From positions 1 to 64,000 of the IMG/VR virus record IMGVR_UViG_3300045972_000791: a stretch of 64,000 nt of DNA; one strand, written 5' to 3'. The stretch comes from a virus. Below are positions 1-8,639 of this stretch, piece after piece (positions within the stretch are counted from its first letter, which is position 1; the number at the start of each line of letters is the position of its first letter). A program made the translations under genes and the position numbers. The notes below the pieces were generated by a model, which saw only the letters and a program-made list of their open reading frames with translations, was not told the DNA's origin and did not search any database.

Positions 1-2283
1 TCATCTAGCTCTAACTGATGTTGTTAATGCTTTTTCAACACTCCATCCACTTTCTATTCGAGACTGTATTGTCTGCTGCCGAATATTAACTATTTTTGCC
101 CATTCAGCAATAGTTAATGTTCTATTGTTATACGTAAGTTTTGCAAAATTCCTCGTTCCATCAATACCAATTTTATTAAGTAGTTTAATTCTATCTACAG
201 AAACATTCTGATCCCTTATAAGTTTCCTTTGTGAATCAACCCATGAACTTAATTTTTTTGGTATGGGAAGACCTTTACTGACTATATCTCTACACTGTAA
301 ATATTTTCTTTCCCATAGATCACCTGAATTAGCTATATAATTAAATGCTAAATCTCCAAGATCCTTATACTGTTGAATTCTTAATTCTGACATAAGTCCA
401 GAGGTATATAGTTTCCGCTGTGTTATTATCCATGTCTTTATTGGACTATCAATTATCGATGGCAACTCACCAGATAAATATATCTCTTTAAATTTATCAA
501 ATTGATCGTTGGTTTCATCATATTTTCTTATTTTTTTATCTGCAACATCTAATCTAAATCCAATTTCTCTTAATATCTCCTCTCTTTCTTTTTTTAATTT
601 ACCAGCCTTAAAGAATATTCTTTGATTCTGACACCAAAACTTAAGTTCCTTATCATCTGCCATTTTTGGTTCGCCTGAAATTTTATATCTTTCAAACATT
701 ATATCCCATGAGTCCTGAAATACATAACCTAATTTAAGTAACATTTGATATCTATCATCTAATAATTTTCCCTTTTTAAATTGATATTTCTGAAACATAA
801 GCCAAGAGTATAATTTGTCACCCTCTTCAGGTAATTTATTATTCTCTTTAAGAAAGTCTACTGTATCTTGATATTGCCTATCCCATTTTTCATCAAATGT
901 TTCATATGGTTCCATTATTTTACTAAATACAGATTTTCTAAGTTCATTTAAACTAATATTACTAGTACTACTAATAATAATTTTACTGTCTCCATTATCA
1001 GTATATGGAGCTTTCATATCCGACATATCAGTTGGTATTGAGTCAATCATAGACTCATCAGACTCTCTCAATTCCCTAAGACATCGTCTTATATCCGCCA
1101 ACTTCTTTTCTGAATCTTTTTCTAGTGCACCATCTTCATTGACGATTAGTGGAATCATAATATATCCAAATTCTTTATCTTCATGTAGACGTACAACCCT
1201 TCCAAGAATCTGAGTTATATCCAACCAGCTATTTCTTGGGTCAGCTAAAACTGCTAGATCACAATTTGGTACATTAATTCCTTCAGATAATAATTTAGCG
1301 CAGGATACAACTACTTTATCTTCTGTTCTTAAAGTATTAATATTCATTGCTCTCTCAGTTTGAGACATATAACCATTAACATGATGTACTTTAAAACCAT
1401 TAGGTAACAGATCATCCCAACCAATTATACGTTTAGCTAATTTTACAGTGTTATGAAATGTTATTATCTTCTTAATTTCCCATTTCTTAATAGCATCTTC
1501 CATTGCTATTAATAATACTGCATCTTTAACCTTAGCCATATATCTTTTCTTATACTCATCGCTATGTGACGTATTATTCATTTCAACTTCATTAGCAATT
1601 ACTGTTTCTTTTAGATTATCAATAATTTCAGAATTAGTGACTAGACTAATAATAATTCGGTAATCACAAATGTATCCCATCTCAATAGCCTCTTTCATAG
1701 GTAAATGATACACTACTTTACCAAATAATCTAATATTATCCATACTAGCTACTCTATCACCATATTTTTCGTGATATCTTTTCTGAGTTGCAGTCATAAA
1801 AATGCGTTTATTCGCTTTTACATCAAATAATGATTTAGCCCATGATTTGTCTATAAATCCACTGATTTTATGTGCCTCATCATAAATAACTAAATGTGGA
1901 GTCATGGATTCAGTCACTATAGATATAACATCATATGATGCATATGTACATATTACAATTCCTCCATTAAGGAGATGATCCTTAATCACTTTAGGATCTC
2001 TTGATGGATTTAAATGACCGACATGTTCATTCTCTATTGAAGAGCATACTGGAAGAATCTCTTTCTTAAGAAAACCAACAGACATATAATCTTTTCTTAA
2101 CTGTGTTATTAGATCGATAGTTGGAACGAAAACTACTGCATTATTAAAAATTTTAGCTATTGACGCTCCAAGAACTGACTTACCGGTGCCACATGCCATT
2201 ATAATACTACATCTATCTGTATTACTTAATTCATCGATTGTTAAATTAAATGCATTTTGCTGATATGGTCTTAGTGCTATCAT
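1..2283 (-). CDS. SF2 DEAD/DEAH helicase with helicase-associated repeats and an endonuclease-type HTH tail
   Basis: Probable ATP-driven nucleic-acid helicase or translocase acting on phage DNA. Seen: Walker A ACGTGKS at about residues 30-36, DEAH box (YDEAHK) at about 135-139, a motif III-like MTAT, and motifs V/VI (SEGINVP, QILGRVVR). After the motor core come about four copies of a W-x2-Q-(K/R)-x(8)-K repeat (roughly 475-700), which fits the helicase-associated domain family. The last ~45 residues (TIAEWAK, then RIESGWSVEKAL) match the C-terminal module of four homing endonucleases in this window. The start ATG at 2283 has an SD-like GGGGG upstream and the stop is at the window edge, so the gene is complete. 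The exact role (replication, repair or recombination) is not shown by sequence. Confidence 0.85.
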   Translation of the reverse strand: MIALRPYQQNAFNLTIDELSNTDRCSIIMACGTGKSVLGASIAKIFNNAVVFVPTIDLITQLRKDYMSVGFLKKEILPVCSSIENEHVGHLNPSRDPKVIKDHLLNGGIVICTYASYDVISIVTESMTPHLVIYDEAHKISGFIDKSWAKSLFDVKANKRIFMTATQKRYHEKYGDRVASMDNIRLFGKVVYHLPMKEAIEMGYICDYRIIISLVTNSEIIDNLKETVIANEVEMNNTSHSDEYKKRYMAKVKDAVLLIAMEDAIKKWEIKKIITFHNTVKLAKRIIGWDDLLPNGFKVHHVNGYMSQTERAMNINTLRTEDKVVVSCAKLLSEGINVPNCDLAVLADPRNSWLDITQILGRVVRLHEDKEFGYIMIPLIVNEDGALEKDSEKKLADIRRCLRELRESDESMIDSIPTDMSDMKAPYTDNGDSKIIISSTSNISLNELRKSVFSKIMEPYETFDEKWDRQYQDTVDFLKENNKLPEEGDKLYSWLMFQKYQFKKGKLLDDRYQMLLKLGYVFQDSWDIMFERYKISGEPKMADDKELKFWCQNQRIFFKAGKLKKEREEILREIGFRLDVADKKIRKYDETNDQFDKFKEIYLSGELPSIIDSPIKTWIITQRKLYTSGLMSELRIQQYKDLGDLAFNYIANSGDLWERKYLQCRDIVSKGLPIPKKLSSWVDSQRKLIRDQNVSVDRIKLLNKIGIDGTRNFAKLTYNNRTLTIAEWAKIVNIRQQTIQSRIESGWSVEKALTTSVRAR

Positions 2284-2295
2284 AATATCCCCCTT

Positions 2296-2697
2296 CTAAT
2301 GATGACCAGATTTACGCCAATAATTTCCATCACCCAACGATGTACCATATGATGTTGGTCCAGAGTAACATGACTCTTGTTCAAAGACACTTATTCGTAC
2401 ATCATGTGTTGGAGTGCAACAAGTAAAGATATCTTTTAAATCTCTACCTTGCATCCTAACTAACTCTCGATTAACTCTTCCAAGATGTCTAGTAAAAGTT
2501 TTCTTTTCATCGGAATCTTTTGCTAATGTTTTGATATGTACTTCGAGTCTCTCACTGATAGTTCGTAATTTCTGAGTATTAGCGTATGATACACATTCAG
2601 GACAATATGGTTCTGTTCGATTTACAAATAACCATCCTTTTGTCATAGCTGCTTGCAATATTAAATGTGTGGTATTATCACAATCAGTACATTTCAT
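2296..2697 (-). CDS. small zinc-ribbon protein, unknown function
   Basis: Encodes about 133 residues. The N-terminus has two CxxC pairs (CTDC at 3-6 and CPEC near 30) spaced like a treble-clef or ribbon zinc site, followed by a basic, probably helical middle (repeated Arg/Lys with Leu). I chose ATG at 2697 over an upstream TTG at 2727 because AAGGAGA lies 6-7 bases before it; the TTG lies inside a hairpin. It sits 12 bases before the helicase and is probably co-transcribed with it. Likely nucleic-acid or protein binding by the zinc site, but no specific family is recognised. Confidence 0.6.
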   Translation of the reverse strand: MKCTDCDNTTHLILQAAMTKGWLFVNRTEPYCPECVSYANTQKLRTISERLEVHIKTLAKDSDEKKTFTRHLGRVNRELVRMQGRDLKDIFTCCTPTHDVRISVFEQESCYSGPTSYGTSLGDGNYWRKSGHH

Positions 2698-2717
2698 ATT
2701 AGTCTCCTTATTAGTTC

Positions 2718-2739
2718 CCCTACACAATTAAGTGTAGGG
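2718..2739 (-). terminator. hairpin between homing endonuclease and zinc-ribbon gene
   Basis: Perfect 8-bp stem (CCCTACAC / GTGTAGGG) with a 6-base AATTAA loop, just after the end of the leftward endonuclease gene. No clear T-run, so it may terminate weakly or be a processing or stability hairpin. Confidence 0.5.
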
Positions 2740-2765
2740 ATCATAGATTAAATATCGAGCATTTC

Positions 2766-3377
2766 TCATACATAGTCAACGAAATGATTTCCAGTTAGTG
2801 CTTCTTCAGTAGTCCATCCACGACCAAGTCTTGCAGTTAAAGTGCTATAATTGATATTTTTCTCTCTTGCCCACTCAGCAATTGTTTGTGTTTTTCCTTC
2901 AAAAGTTAAATGTACATTACATGACATGTTATTCATTTGCTCAGTACGAGTAGACCACTTACAATTATTCTTACAGTAAATACCGTCTGAATTTTTTCTA
3001 TCAAGTTCATGTTTATCAGTTGGTGGATCACCCATGTCTTTATAAAATTTTTCAAATGAATTCCAATTTGGATCGTAAGTAATACCTTTGTCTTTATAAT
3101 ATTTAGAACCAATTGTATTACGATTACATCGTTTTTTCATCCCTACCCAAATTTTAAATACTTTTGTATTAGACATACCATGTGTAGTCATTCTTTCTCT
3201 AGTTGCACATCCGCATGAAATAGTTGACTTTGATAAGAGACTTACTTTGTGAATAATTTTCTCAGTACCACAATCGCATTTACATTTATACACACGATTA
3301 CGACCCACAAGTCCTCCATCAGAGAGGACTGTGAGTCTACCAAATCGACTTCCAATCATACTATCATTATTTTTCAT
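2766..3377 (-). CDS. zinc-ribbon HNH-type homing endonuclease (short form)
   Basis: Free-standing phage homing endonuclease, 203 residues. Domains in order: a zinc-ribbon module (FGRLTVL, CKCDCG, SCGC; about residues 10-60), a central HNH-like core (KYYKDKGI, DMGDPPTDKHELDR, NCKWSTRTEQ; about 90-150), and a C-terminal helix-turn-helix tail (TIAEWA, GWTTEEAL). Three longer relatives in the window have two zinc modules; this one has one. It lies immediately downstream of the topoisomerase gene on the same strand. The start is 12 bases from AGGAG; a closer ATG opens a six-codon frame that stops at once. DNA cleavage is inferred from the family. Confidence 0.85.
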   Translation of the reverse strand: MKNNDSMIGSRFGRLTVLSDGGLVGRNRVYKCKCDCGTEKIIHKVSLLSKSTISCGCATRERMTTHGMSNTKVFKIWVGMKKRCNRNTIGSKYYKDKGITYDPNWNSFEKFYKDMGDPPTDKHELDRKNSDGIYCKNNCKWSTRTEQMNNMSCNVHLTFEGKTQTIAEWAREKNINYSTLTARLGRGWTTEEALTGNHFVDYV

Positions 3378-3396
3378 AAATCATATAAACTCCTTT

Positions 3397-5757
3397 CTAT
3401 ATATCTAGTATCTCACGAGGGTATTCATTTACATTATCCTCCATAAAATCCCTACGAAGGGCTGGACCGTTTGTTCCGCCACCAAGTAATGCAGTAATCA
3501 TTTCACCTGCATCATCAAAATCTTCTACTTTTAATTGATGGAGTGTTCTAGTTTCTGGATTAAGCGTTGTATCCCATAATTGTTCATCTGTCATCTCTCC
3601 TAATCCTTTAAGATAACCGATGTTGATTCCGTTTTTTGCAAACTTGTTTACTAATTCTCCAAGTTCATAGAGTGTTGAAACAGATTCACTTTTATCATTG
3701 AACTTGATTTTGAATGGAGGCTCACATTCTCCAATCAGTTTAGCTGCATTAAGGAACGCAGCTTGTGTAGACTGGAAGAGATGAACTTCTTTGTCCGTAA
3801 CCACTGCTGATACAAATCCGAGTCCAGTATCACCAAGAACAGTAGTGCCTCTGATTTCAGCACTACCCAATCCTCCTGCAATTGCTTTTCTAAGTTCTTT
3901 TGCACTCTCAACCTCACTACTCTCAACAATACTTGCTACAAATTCAATAGGTGAACCCATAGCTGAAGAAAGTATGTTTAATTTTTTACTATAGATTTCA
4001 ATAGACTTGAGAAGTTTGGTGAGGTTAAAATTATTGAATTCACCATTTGCAATTATATCGCCCTTAGACATGAATCTTTTTGCGATATATGCATTAAGTT
4101 TTGCACCATCACGGATATAAGATACTTTATCTTTACCTTCTACAATACGGAATAGAGGTGGTGCTGCAAGATACACATGACCATTTTCAATTAGTGGTTT
4201 CATATTTCTAAATATAGTTCCCATTAAAAGTATAGCTATGTGAAGTCCATCAACATCAGCGTCACTTTCTATAATTATTTTATGATATTTCAATTTTTCA
4301 ATATCGAAATCAATACCAATACCAGTACCAATTACATTAATAAGATCAGATATTTCTTTATTTGCATACATGACATCCACACGAACACCTTCAGTATTGA
4401 GAGGTTTACCTTTAAGTGCATAAATCGCTTGAGTATTTTTATCTCTACCATTTTTTGCTGAACCTCCAGCACTCTCTCCTTCAACCACATGGAGTTCGCA
4501 GATTTTCGGATCTTTACTGATACAATCCGTTAATTTTGATATCGAATTAAGAGAGAACACTCCATCTTTTTGTTTGGCTCTAACTTGTTCTTTAGCCTTT
4601 CTAGCTGCAGTCCTTGCAGTAGCAGCGTCAGAAATTTTCTTTGCCAAAATCTTTGCTTTTGCTGGATTTTGACTAAGCCATAATTGCAGACCATCACTGA
4701 CGATTCTCTGTGTGATTGTTTGTGCATCTTTATTCCCCAGTTGGCTCTTATGTTGGCCAGCATATTCGGGATTGGGATGTTTGACACTTATAATACATAC
4801 TAATCCTTCTCTAGTATCTTCACCAGTAACAGCTGCTGCCTTTGGAAACAGATTAGTACACTGTTCAGTCATTAATTTAGATAGAGCGAATCTAAATCCT
4901 GATACTGGTGTACCACCTTCACTCATCTTTATTGTATTACAAAAGAGTCGTGAGGTCTCATCGTAACTATTATTCCAAGTCATAGCTACTTCTACAGATA
5001 CACCTTTATCTTCACCTGTAAAACGAATGATATCACCAATAATATTCTCTGGTGAAAGATGTTTTACATAATCTTTAAGACCATCTTTCGAACAATAAGT
5101 CTTAGACTTATTTGTAGCCTCATCTTCAATGGTGATCTGAAGACCAGTATTCAGATATGATCTTTCCTGATACATATGACATATATCTTTAAAATCATAT
5201 GCACCCATATCCTCACCAAGTACCTCTGAATCAGGTTTGAAAGTAACTATAGTGCCGTGCTCTTTAGATTTACCTTGTTTAATAACTTCAGTTTTAGGTA
5301 ATCCCTTTTTAAATGTCTGAGTCCAATAATAACCATCTCTATGAACTTCGACATGCAAACGAGCAGAAATTGCATTGACCACAGCGGCACCAACACCGTT
5401 GAGGCCAGAAGAAATTTTATAGCTGTCATCGTTTTCATCAAATTTTCCTCCTGCATGAAGCTCTGTAAATACCATCGTCAGAGCATCATTACCTGTTTCC
5501 TTATTAATACCGACAGGTATACCCCTTCCATCGTCAGCTACAGATATTGAACCATCTTCGTTCAATGTTATTACTACTTGAGAAGCGTATCCATTTAGTG
5601 CTTCATCAATAGAATTATCTGTAACTTCCTTAAGAAGATGAACCAATCCCAGATGCCCTATATGCCCTATATACATTGTAGGACGCTTTCTAACGTTGTC
5701 AGGGTAATCAAGTTTTTGGATTGAATCCGCCCCGTAAGTAGCTTTTACTTTAGCCAT
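3397..5757 (-). CDS. type II DNA topoisomerase ATPase subunit (GyrB/ParE-like)
   Basis: ATP-binding and Toprim subunit of a type IIA topoisomerase, 786 residues, acting on supercoils or catenanes of replicating phage DNA. Seen: GHKL ATPase motifs (EVTDNSIDEA near 45-55, DDGRGIPV near 77, GLNGVGAAVVNA near 118), then the Toprim region with VEGESAGGSAK near 425 and ESDADVDG near 498, which carry the expected acidic metal ligands. AGGAG precedes the ATG at 5757. The breakage-reunion (A) subunit is not in this window. The ~45-residue C-terminal tail after the Toprim half is not the usual GyrB ending. GyrB versus ParE versus a T4-type subunit cannot be settled by eye. Confidence 0.92.
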   Translation of the reverse strand: MAKVKATYGADSIQKLDYPDNVRKRPTMYIGHIGHLGLVHLLKEVTDNSIDEALNGYASQVVITLNEDGSISVADDGRGIPVGINKETGNDALTMVFTELHAGGKFDENDDSYKISSGLNGVGAAVVNAISARLHVEVHRDGYYWTQTFKKGLPKTEVIKQGKSKEHGTIVTFKPDSEVLGEDMGAYDFKDICHMYQERSYLNTGLQITIEDEATNKSKTYCSKDGLKDYVKHLSPENIIGDIIRFTGEDKGVSVEVAMTWNNSYDETSRLFCNTIKMSEGGTPVSGFRFALSKLMTEQCTNLFPKAAAVTGEDTREGLVCIISVKHPNPEYAGQHKSQLGNKDAQTITQRIVSDGLQLWLSQNPAKAKILAKKISDAATARTAARKAKEQVRAKQKDGVFSLNSISKLTDCISKDPKICELHVVEGESAGGSAKNGRDKNTQAIYALKGKPLNTEGVRVDVMYANKEISDLINVIGTGIGIDFDIEKLKYHKIIIESDADVDGLHIAILLMGTIFRNMKPLIENGHVYLAAPPLFRIVEGKDKVSYIRDGAKLNAYIAKRFMSKGDIIANGEFNNFNLTKLLKSIEIYSKKLNILSSAMGSPIEFVASIVESSEVESAKELRKAIAGGLGSAEIRGTTVLGDTGLGFVSAVVTDKEVHLFQSTQAAFLNAAKLIGECEPPFKIKFNDKSESVSTLYELGELVNKFAKNGINIGYLKGLGEMTDEQLWDTTLNPETRTLHQLKVEDFDDAGEMITALLGGGTNGPALRRDFMEDNVNEYPREILDI

Positions 5758-5817
5758 TATAGCTCCTTTTACTTCATATATTTATCGTTTGTTCTTTATT
5801 CTTTAAAACTTAAAAGT

Positions 5818-6264
5818 CTATCCGTAATAATATATTGGCTCGTCTGACATCTGGATATGTTCTGTATTAGTGCTTCTTATTTCTTTTGAATATAATTTAC
5901 TATCAATACCTTCAAGAAACTCATTATTATCTATGATATCTTTAATCACATTCATAATTGCATTAATAACTACTATTTTATCACTTCCCTGATATGTATA
6001 AAAATATAGTGTTGAATTATCATTGCTAACTTCATATTCAAATAATACTTTGAATTTATCTTTAGTGTACGTTCTCTTCCAAAACCATATACCTTTTTGA
6101 ATTTTATCTGTCTCTACGGGATTACAGTTATACACTTGATATCTATTCGTTCTACTACTACTAATTTCACATTCAGGATATAATCTTTGTATTGCCTGTT
6201 TTATTATATCCTTTAGTGCATATACGCTTAGCGTAGGCTGTCTCTGTTCTGTAATAAGTGTCAT
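5818..6264 (-). CDS. hypothetical protein, 148 residues
   Basis: No family recognised. The protein is soluble-looking, with mixed charge and many Tyr/Ile/Asn, a central aromatic patch (GIWFWKRTY) and a C-terminal tyrosine run (YYYG). It overlaps the upstream small gene by four bases, so it is translationally coupled in a leftward operon that runs from about 6808 towards the topoisomerase gene. Confidence 0.6.
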   Translation of the reverse strand: MTLITEQRQPTLSVYALKDIIKQAIQRLYPECEISSSRTNRYQVYNCNPVETDKIQKGIWFWKRTYTKDKFKVLFEYEVSNDNSTLYFYTYQGSDKIVVINAIMNVIKDIIDNNEFLEGIDSKLYSKEIRSTNTEHIQMSDEPIYYYG

Positions 6265-6440
6265 ATTTTAATACTCCTTTCTTCTCCTGTAGATAGGTCA
6301 ATAAGTTCTACTTTTCGTTCAGACAATCCATTATTAAAGGACACAATATCTACTTTATCCACAAAATCAATAGCCTTGATTCTTGCCATTCCGTCATTCT
6401 TTACTTCAAATTCGATTGTGTACGTTAGTCTACACTTCAT
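6261..6440 (-). CDS. small hypothetical protein, 59 residues
   Basis: Short beta-rich sequence starting MKCRLTYTIEFEV. I use ATG at 6440 because AAGGAGAATATT directly precedes it; an in-frame ATG ten codons earlier lies inside the previous gene. It is followed by a 4-base overlap with the next gene. No function is apparent. Confidence 0.6.
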   Translation of the reverse strand: MKCRLTYTIEFEVKNDGMARIKAIDFVDKVDIVSFNNGLSERKVELIDLSTGEERSIKI

Positions 6441-6451
6441 AATATTCTCCT

Positions 6452-6808
6452 TTAGTCTGATGGATCCCATGAGTTCATAGGCGTATTTTTATGTAATTTA
6501 ATTATATGACATTTATACTTATCAACTTCCTTACTACCATATCGTGGTGCTACTTTACAATCAATCGATCCTTTGTAAATAGTCCTACCGTTAACTTCGT
6601 GAGTTTCAGAATAAATCCTTCCCATAATTGCTACTTTACAAAGGACATAGTCACCTTCAGTTTTATTTGTTGGAATAACATGACAATCCCTATACCACTT
6701 TCTATTGCGAAGCATAGGGTTATACTTCTTTTTATTCCACTCCCTTGTGAATGCAACTACTATACCAATAGGTATCTGATGTAACTTTCTTCTCTCCCAA
6801 CATCCCAT
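6452..6808 (-). CDS. small basic hypothetical protein, 118 residues
   Basis: Cys- and Arg-containing basic protein opening MGCWERRKLHQIPIG, with a later YVLCKVAIMGRIY strand-like stretch. The ATG at 6808 has AAAGGAGACTC upstream; the open frame continues upstream only through a promoter-like sequence and a terminator hairpin, so the longer version is rejected. First gene of a small leftward operon, about 40 bases from the conserved ACATATTATA element. Function unknown. Confidence 0.6.
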   Translation of the reverse strand: MGCWERRKLHQIPIGIVVAFTREWNKKKYNPMLRNRKWYRDCHVIPTNKTEGDYVLCKVAIMGRIYSETHEVNGRTIYKGSIDCKVAPRYGSKEVDKYKCHIIKLHKNTPMNSWDPSD

Positions 6809-6842
6809 AAGAGTCTCCTTTAATTTATTTAGTAATCTAAAG

Positions 6843-6852
6843 TATAATATGT
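6843..6852 (-). promoter_or_regulatory. promoter-like element ACATATTATA (copy 1)
   Basis: On the minus strand this reads ACATATTATA, followed by CTTTAGATTA, about 40 bases before the ATG at 6808 and just after a terminator. The same core with matching flanks recurs at 9422 and 52752. No -35 box is evident, so it resembles a phage-specific (late or middle) promoter. Confidence 0.5.
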
Positions 6853-6857
6853 GTATG

Positions 6858-6888
6858 AAAAAAGAAGGGGATTTCACCCTTCTTTTTT
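6858..6888 (-). terminator. intrinsic terminator after lipoprotein gene
   Basis: 12-bp stem (six A-T pairs plus GAAGGG/CCCTTC) with a 7-base loop. On the minus strand the stem ends in a T-run. It ends the leftward ligase/lipoprotein transcript. Confidence 0.8.
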
Positions 6889-6934
6889 ACTTATGAGAGT
6901 ACTACTTTTACTACAGTTATGTAATAACTTATTT

Positions 6935-7174
6935 TCACGAAATCTTCCTCTTAAATATGATTACTTTAGAAGTAATACCTTTAGTAAATGGGTTATCGCA
7001 TCTCACATACCATATTGCACCATTTGAATCTCTCACTATAAAATCATTACTATGAGAAGGTACAAATACAATATCTGAATTAGGAAATGCATCATTCACA
7101 CCTTCTGCTTTATATGTTGTTGAACATCCAAGCATTCCTAATATTAATAGCAAAAGTATAATTACAGTTTTCAT
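6935..7174 (-). CDS. small predicted lipoprotein
   Basis: 79 residues starting MKTVIILLLLILGMLGC: Lys, a hydrophobic stretch, then an LGC lipobox, so it is expected to be lipidated at Cys17 and tethered to a host membrane. The ATG at 7174 has GGAAGGA upstream, which rejects an in-frame start 15 codons earlier. The mature part includes a DxxGxxWxV motif (SNGAIWYV). It begins 1 base after the stop of a single-span membrane protein with a similar motif. The pair could be envelope proteins such as spanins or superinfection-exclusion factors; sequence does not decide. Confidence 0.7.
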   Translation of the reverse strand: MKTVIILLLLILGMLGCSTTYKAEGVNDAFPNSDIVFVPSHSNDFIVRDSNGAIWYVRCDNPFTKGITSKVIIFKRKIS

Positions 7175-7175
7175 T

Positions 7176-7547
7176 TTAATCCTTCCAATAGTATGGTGGT
7201 GGAACTTCTCTAAAATCACTAAATGTCTGAAATGAATTACTTTGAGTAATCAAAAATCCCTCTGGCACTTTAGCTCCTAATCTCATCTCATTACAATATA
7301 AACCAGTTAGTTCATCCTTACCATTAACTGTCTTACCTACAACCATCCACATTCTTCCATCTTGAATGATTATATCGCCAAATCCTCTTTCTTTAATAAT
7401 TTTAGCATTAGCATCTTTCCATCTCTGAAAATCTTTATTCTGCTTTTCCTGTCTCTTATCACTATGAACAAAACCAAGTATAAGTATTACTATAAATAAT
7501 AATATTAATGATAACATCATTGGCTTGAATAGATCTAACTTATGCAT
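7176..7547 (-). CDS. single-span membrane protein next to lipoprotein
   Basis: 123 residues. One N-terminal transmembrane segment (about residues 10-28, Leu/Ile/Val rich) followed by a charged stretch and a soluble domain with IIIQDGRMWMVVG, which resembles the lipoprotein's strand motif. Topology is predicted as N-in, with the C-terminal domain outside. The gene ends 1 base before the lipoprotein start and follows the ligase gene closely. Possible inner-membrane partner of the lipoprotein. No family recognised. Confidence 0.65.
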   Translation of the reverse strand: MHKLDLFKPMMLSLILLFIVILILGFVHSDKRQEKQNKDFQRWKDANAKIIKERGFGDIIIQDGRMWMVVGKTVNGKDELTGLYCNEMRLGAKVPEGFLITQSNSFQTFSDFREVPPPYYWKD

Positions 7548-7549
7548 TT

Positions 7550-8404
7550 TTACTCCTGTACAATAGATGGATGAAGTAACATACCACTTTTTGAAACGTC
7601 GCTATACTCTACAATGATCTTTAATTCAACTTTCTTCCAGATAATATCTTCTTTATTATACTTTTTACCATCCGGAAATGAAGGTATAAGACTATATATA
7701 CTCTTTCGAGTATCATCATTTAGCCCACCTGTACCCACTTTACCTACATAACTACCAAATTCATCAGTAATAGCAAAGGATGCAAGATAATTAGATTCGA
7801 CTCTAAATCCAACTATATTACAAGTCTTCTTTGTCCTCACCCTCACTTTGATCCATCTCTCGTCCCGAGTGCCATTGGAGTATATAGACTCCCTCTGCTT
7901 TCCCACAATACCTTCCATACCCTGCTTCTTGGCTCGTTCGAATAACTCGTTCGAATCCAAGTGGCTCTTTGGGGTGAAAGCCATCTCGTTGCTTAGGATA
8001 TTCAGTCTCTCTTTTAGGGGGAATTTTCTTATGTCTTTCCCCTTGAATATCAATATATCGAAGGGTATGAACGTAGCCGGCCTTGTCTCTGCCCATATCT
8101 TCGCCTTATTTCCTTTCACCCCTATTCTATTTTGAATAAGGGAAAATTGGTCTTTCATATTCTCATCTAGTACAATTAACTCTGAATCAACAAGAGAGTT
8201 TTTTGGTAAGTACATTCCATTAACTTCAGGAAATGATTCAGTAAGTCCACTAACCCCTCTACCAAAAATCTCTCTTTTGTTATCTAATGATGATACTCCA
8301 CCTCTAACCCCATTGTATTTATAAAACCAAAGATATCTATCATCTATGAATGGTTCTCTCTTTAGTAATAATAACATCGGATCATAGATAAAACTACTCA
8401 CCAT
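7550..8404 (-). CDS. ATP-dependent DNA ligase
   Basis: Seals DNA nicks by enzyme-AMP and DNA-AMP intermediates. Nucleotidyltransferase motifs seen: I YKYNGVRG (near 28-35, nucleophile Lys), III VDSELIVLD (near 92), IIIa FIPFDIL (near 132), IV MEGIVGK (near 172) and V WIKVR (near 188), followed by a short OB-like C-terminal part. At 284 residues it is a compact phage ligase. Motif I has Asn where Asp is usual (KxDG). It lies in the same leftward block as Ku about 1 kb upstream, so it may act in end joining as well as in Okazaki-fragment sealing. The start overlaps the preceding gene's end. Confidence 0.88.
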   Translation of the reverse strand: MVSSFIYDPMLLLLKREPFIDDRYLWFYKYNGVRGGVSSLDNKREIFGRGVSGLTESFPEVNGMYLPKNSLVDSELIVLDENMKDQFSLIQNRIGVKGNKAKIWAETRPATFIPFDILIFKGKDIRKFPLKERLNILSNEMAFTPKSHLDSNELFERAKKQGMEGIVGKQRESIYSNGTRDERWIKVRVRTKKTCNIVGFRVESNYLASFAITDEFGSYVGKVGTGGLNDDTRKSIYSLIPSFPDGKKYNKEDIIWKKVELKIIVEYSDVSKSGMLLHPSIVQE

Positions 8405-8639
8405 ATTCTACCTTCAGATAGTTCTTACCAAATTCTGCACGAATTTCATTAAGCATTTCAGGTATACTTTCTTCAGGAACGTCTCCACTAATATCTCTAA
8501 CCATTGTAGTAAGATCAGTTCCAGCTCCATGTTCTTCAAATAAATATTTATCTGCAATAGGTCTAAATTTTTTATCAACACCAATAATTCCAAGATTCTG
8601 ATCCAACTGAAAGTAGATATAAATATTTTTATTAGCCAT
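8394..8639 (-). CDS. small hypothetical protein, 81 residues
   Basis: Starts MANKNIYIYFQLDQN, acidic, no recognised family. ATG at 8639 overlaps the TAA of the preceding gene (TAATG) and has AAAGGG upstream; an upstream in-frame ATG inside that gene is less likely. It overlaps the ligase start by 11 bases, which points to coupled translation in the ligase/Ku block. Confidence 0.6.
   Translation of the reverse strand: MANKNIYIYFQLDQNLGIIGVDKKFRPIADKYLFEEHGAGTDLTTMVRDISGDVPEESIPEMLNEIRAEFGKNYLKVEYGE

Noticed and set aside
6809-6877. N-terminal extension of the gene at 6452-6808
   Set aside because: It reads through a terminator and a promoter-like element; a good SD lies before the ATG at 6808.
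7935-7955. tRNA-like TTCGAATC sequences
   Set aside because: Lie within the ligase gene with no acceptor or anticodon stem; the same holds at 12245 and 24505. No tRNA gene found.
7818-8096. Minus-strand frame inside the ligase gene
   Set aside because: Alternate frame of the ligase, which has all its motifs in one continuous frame.
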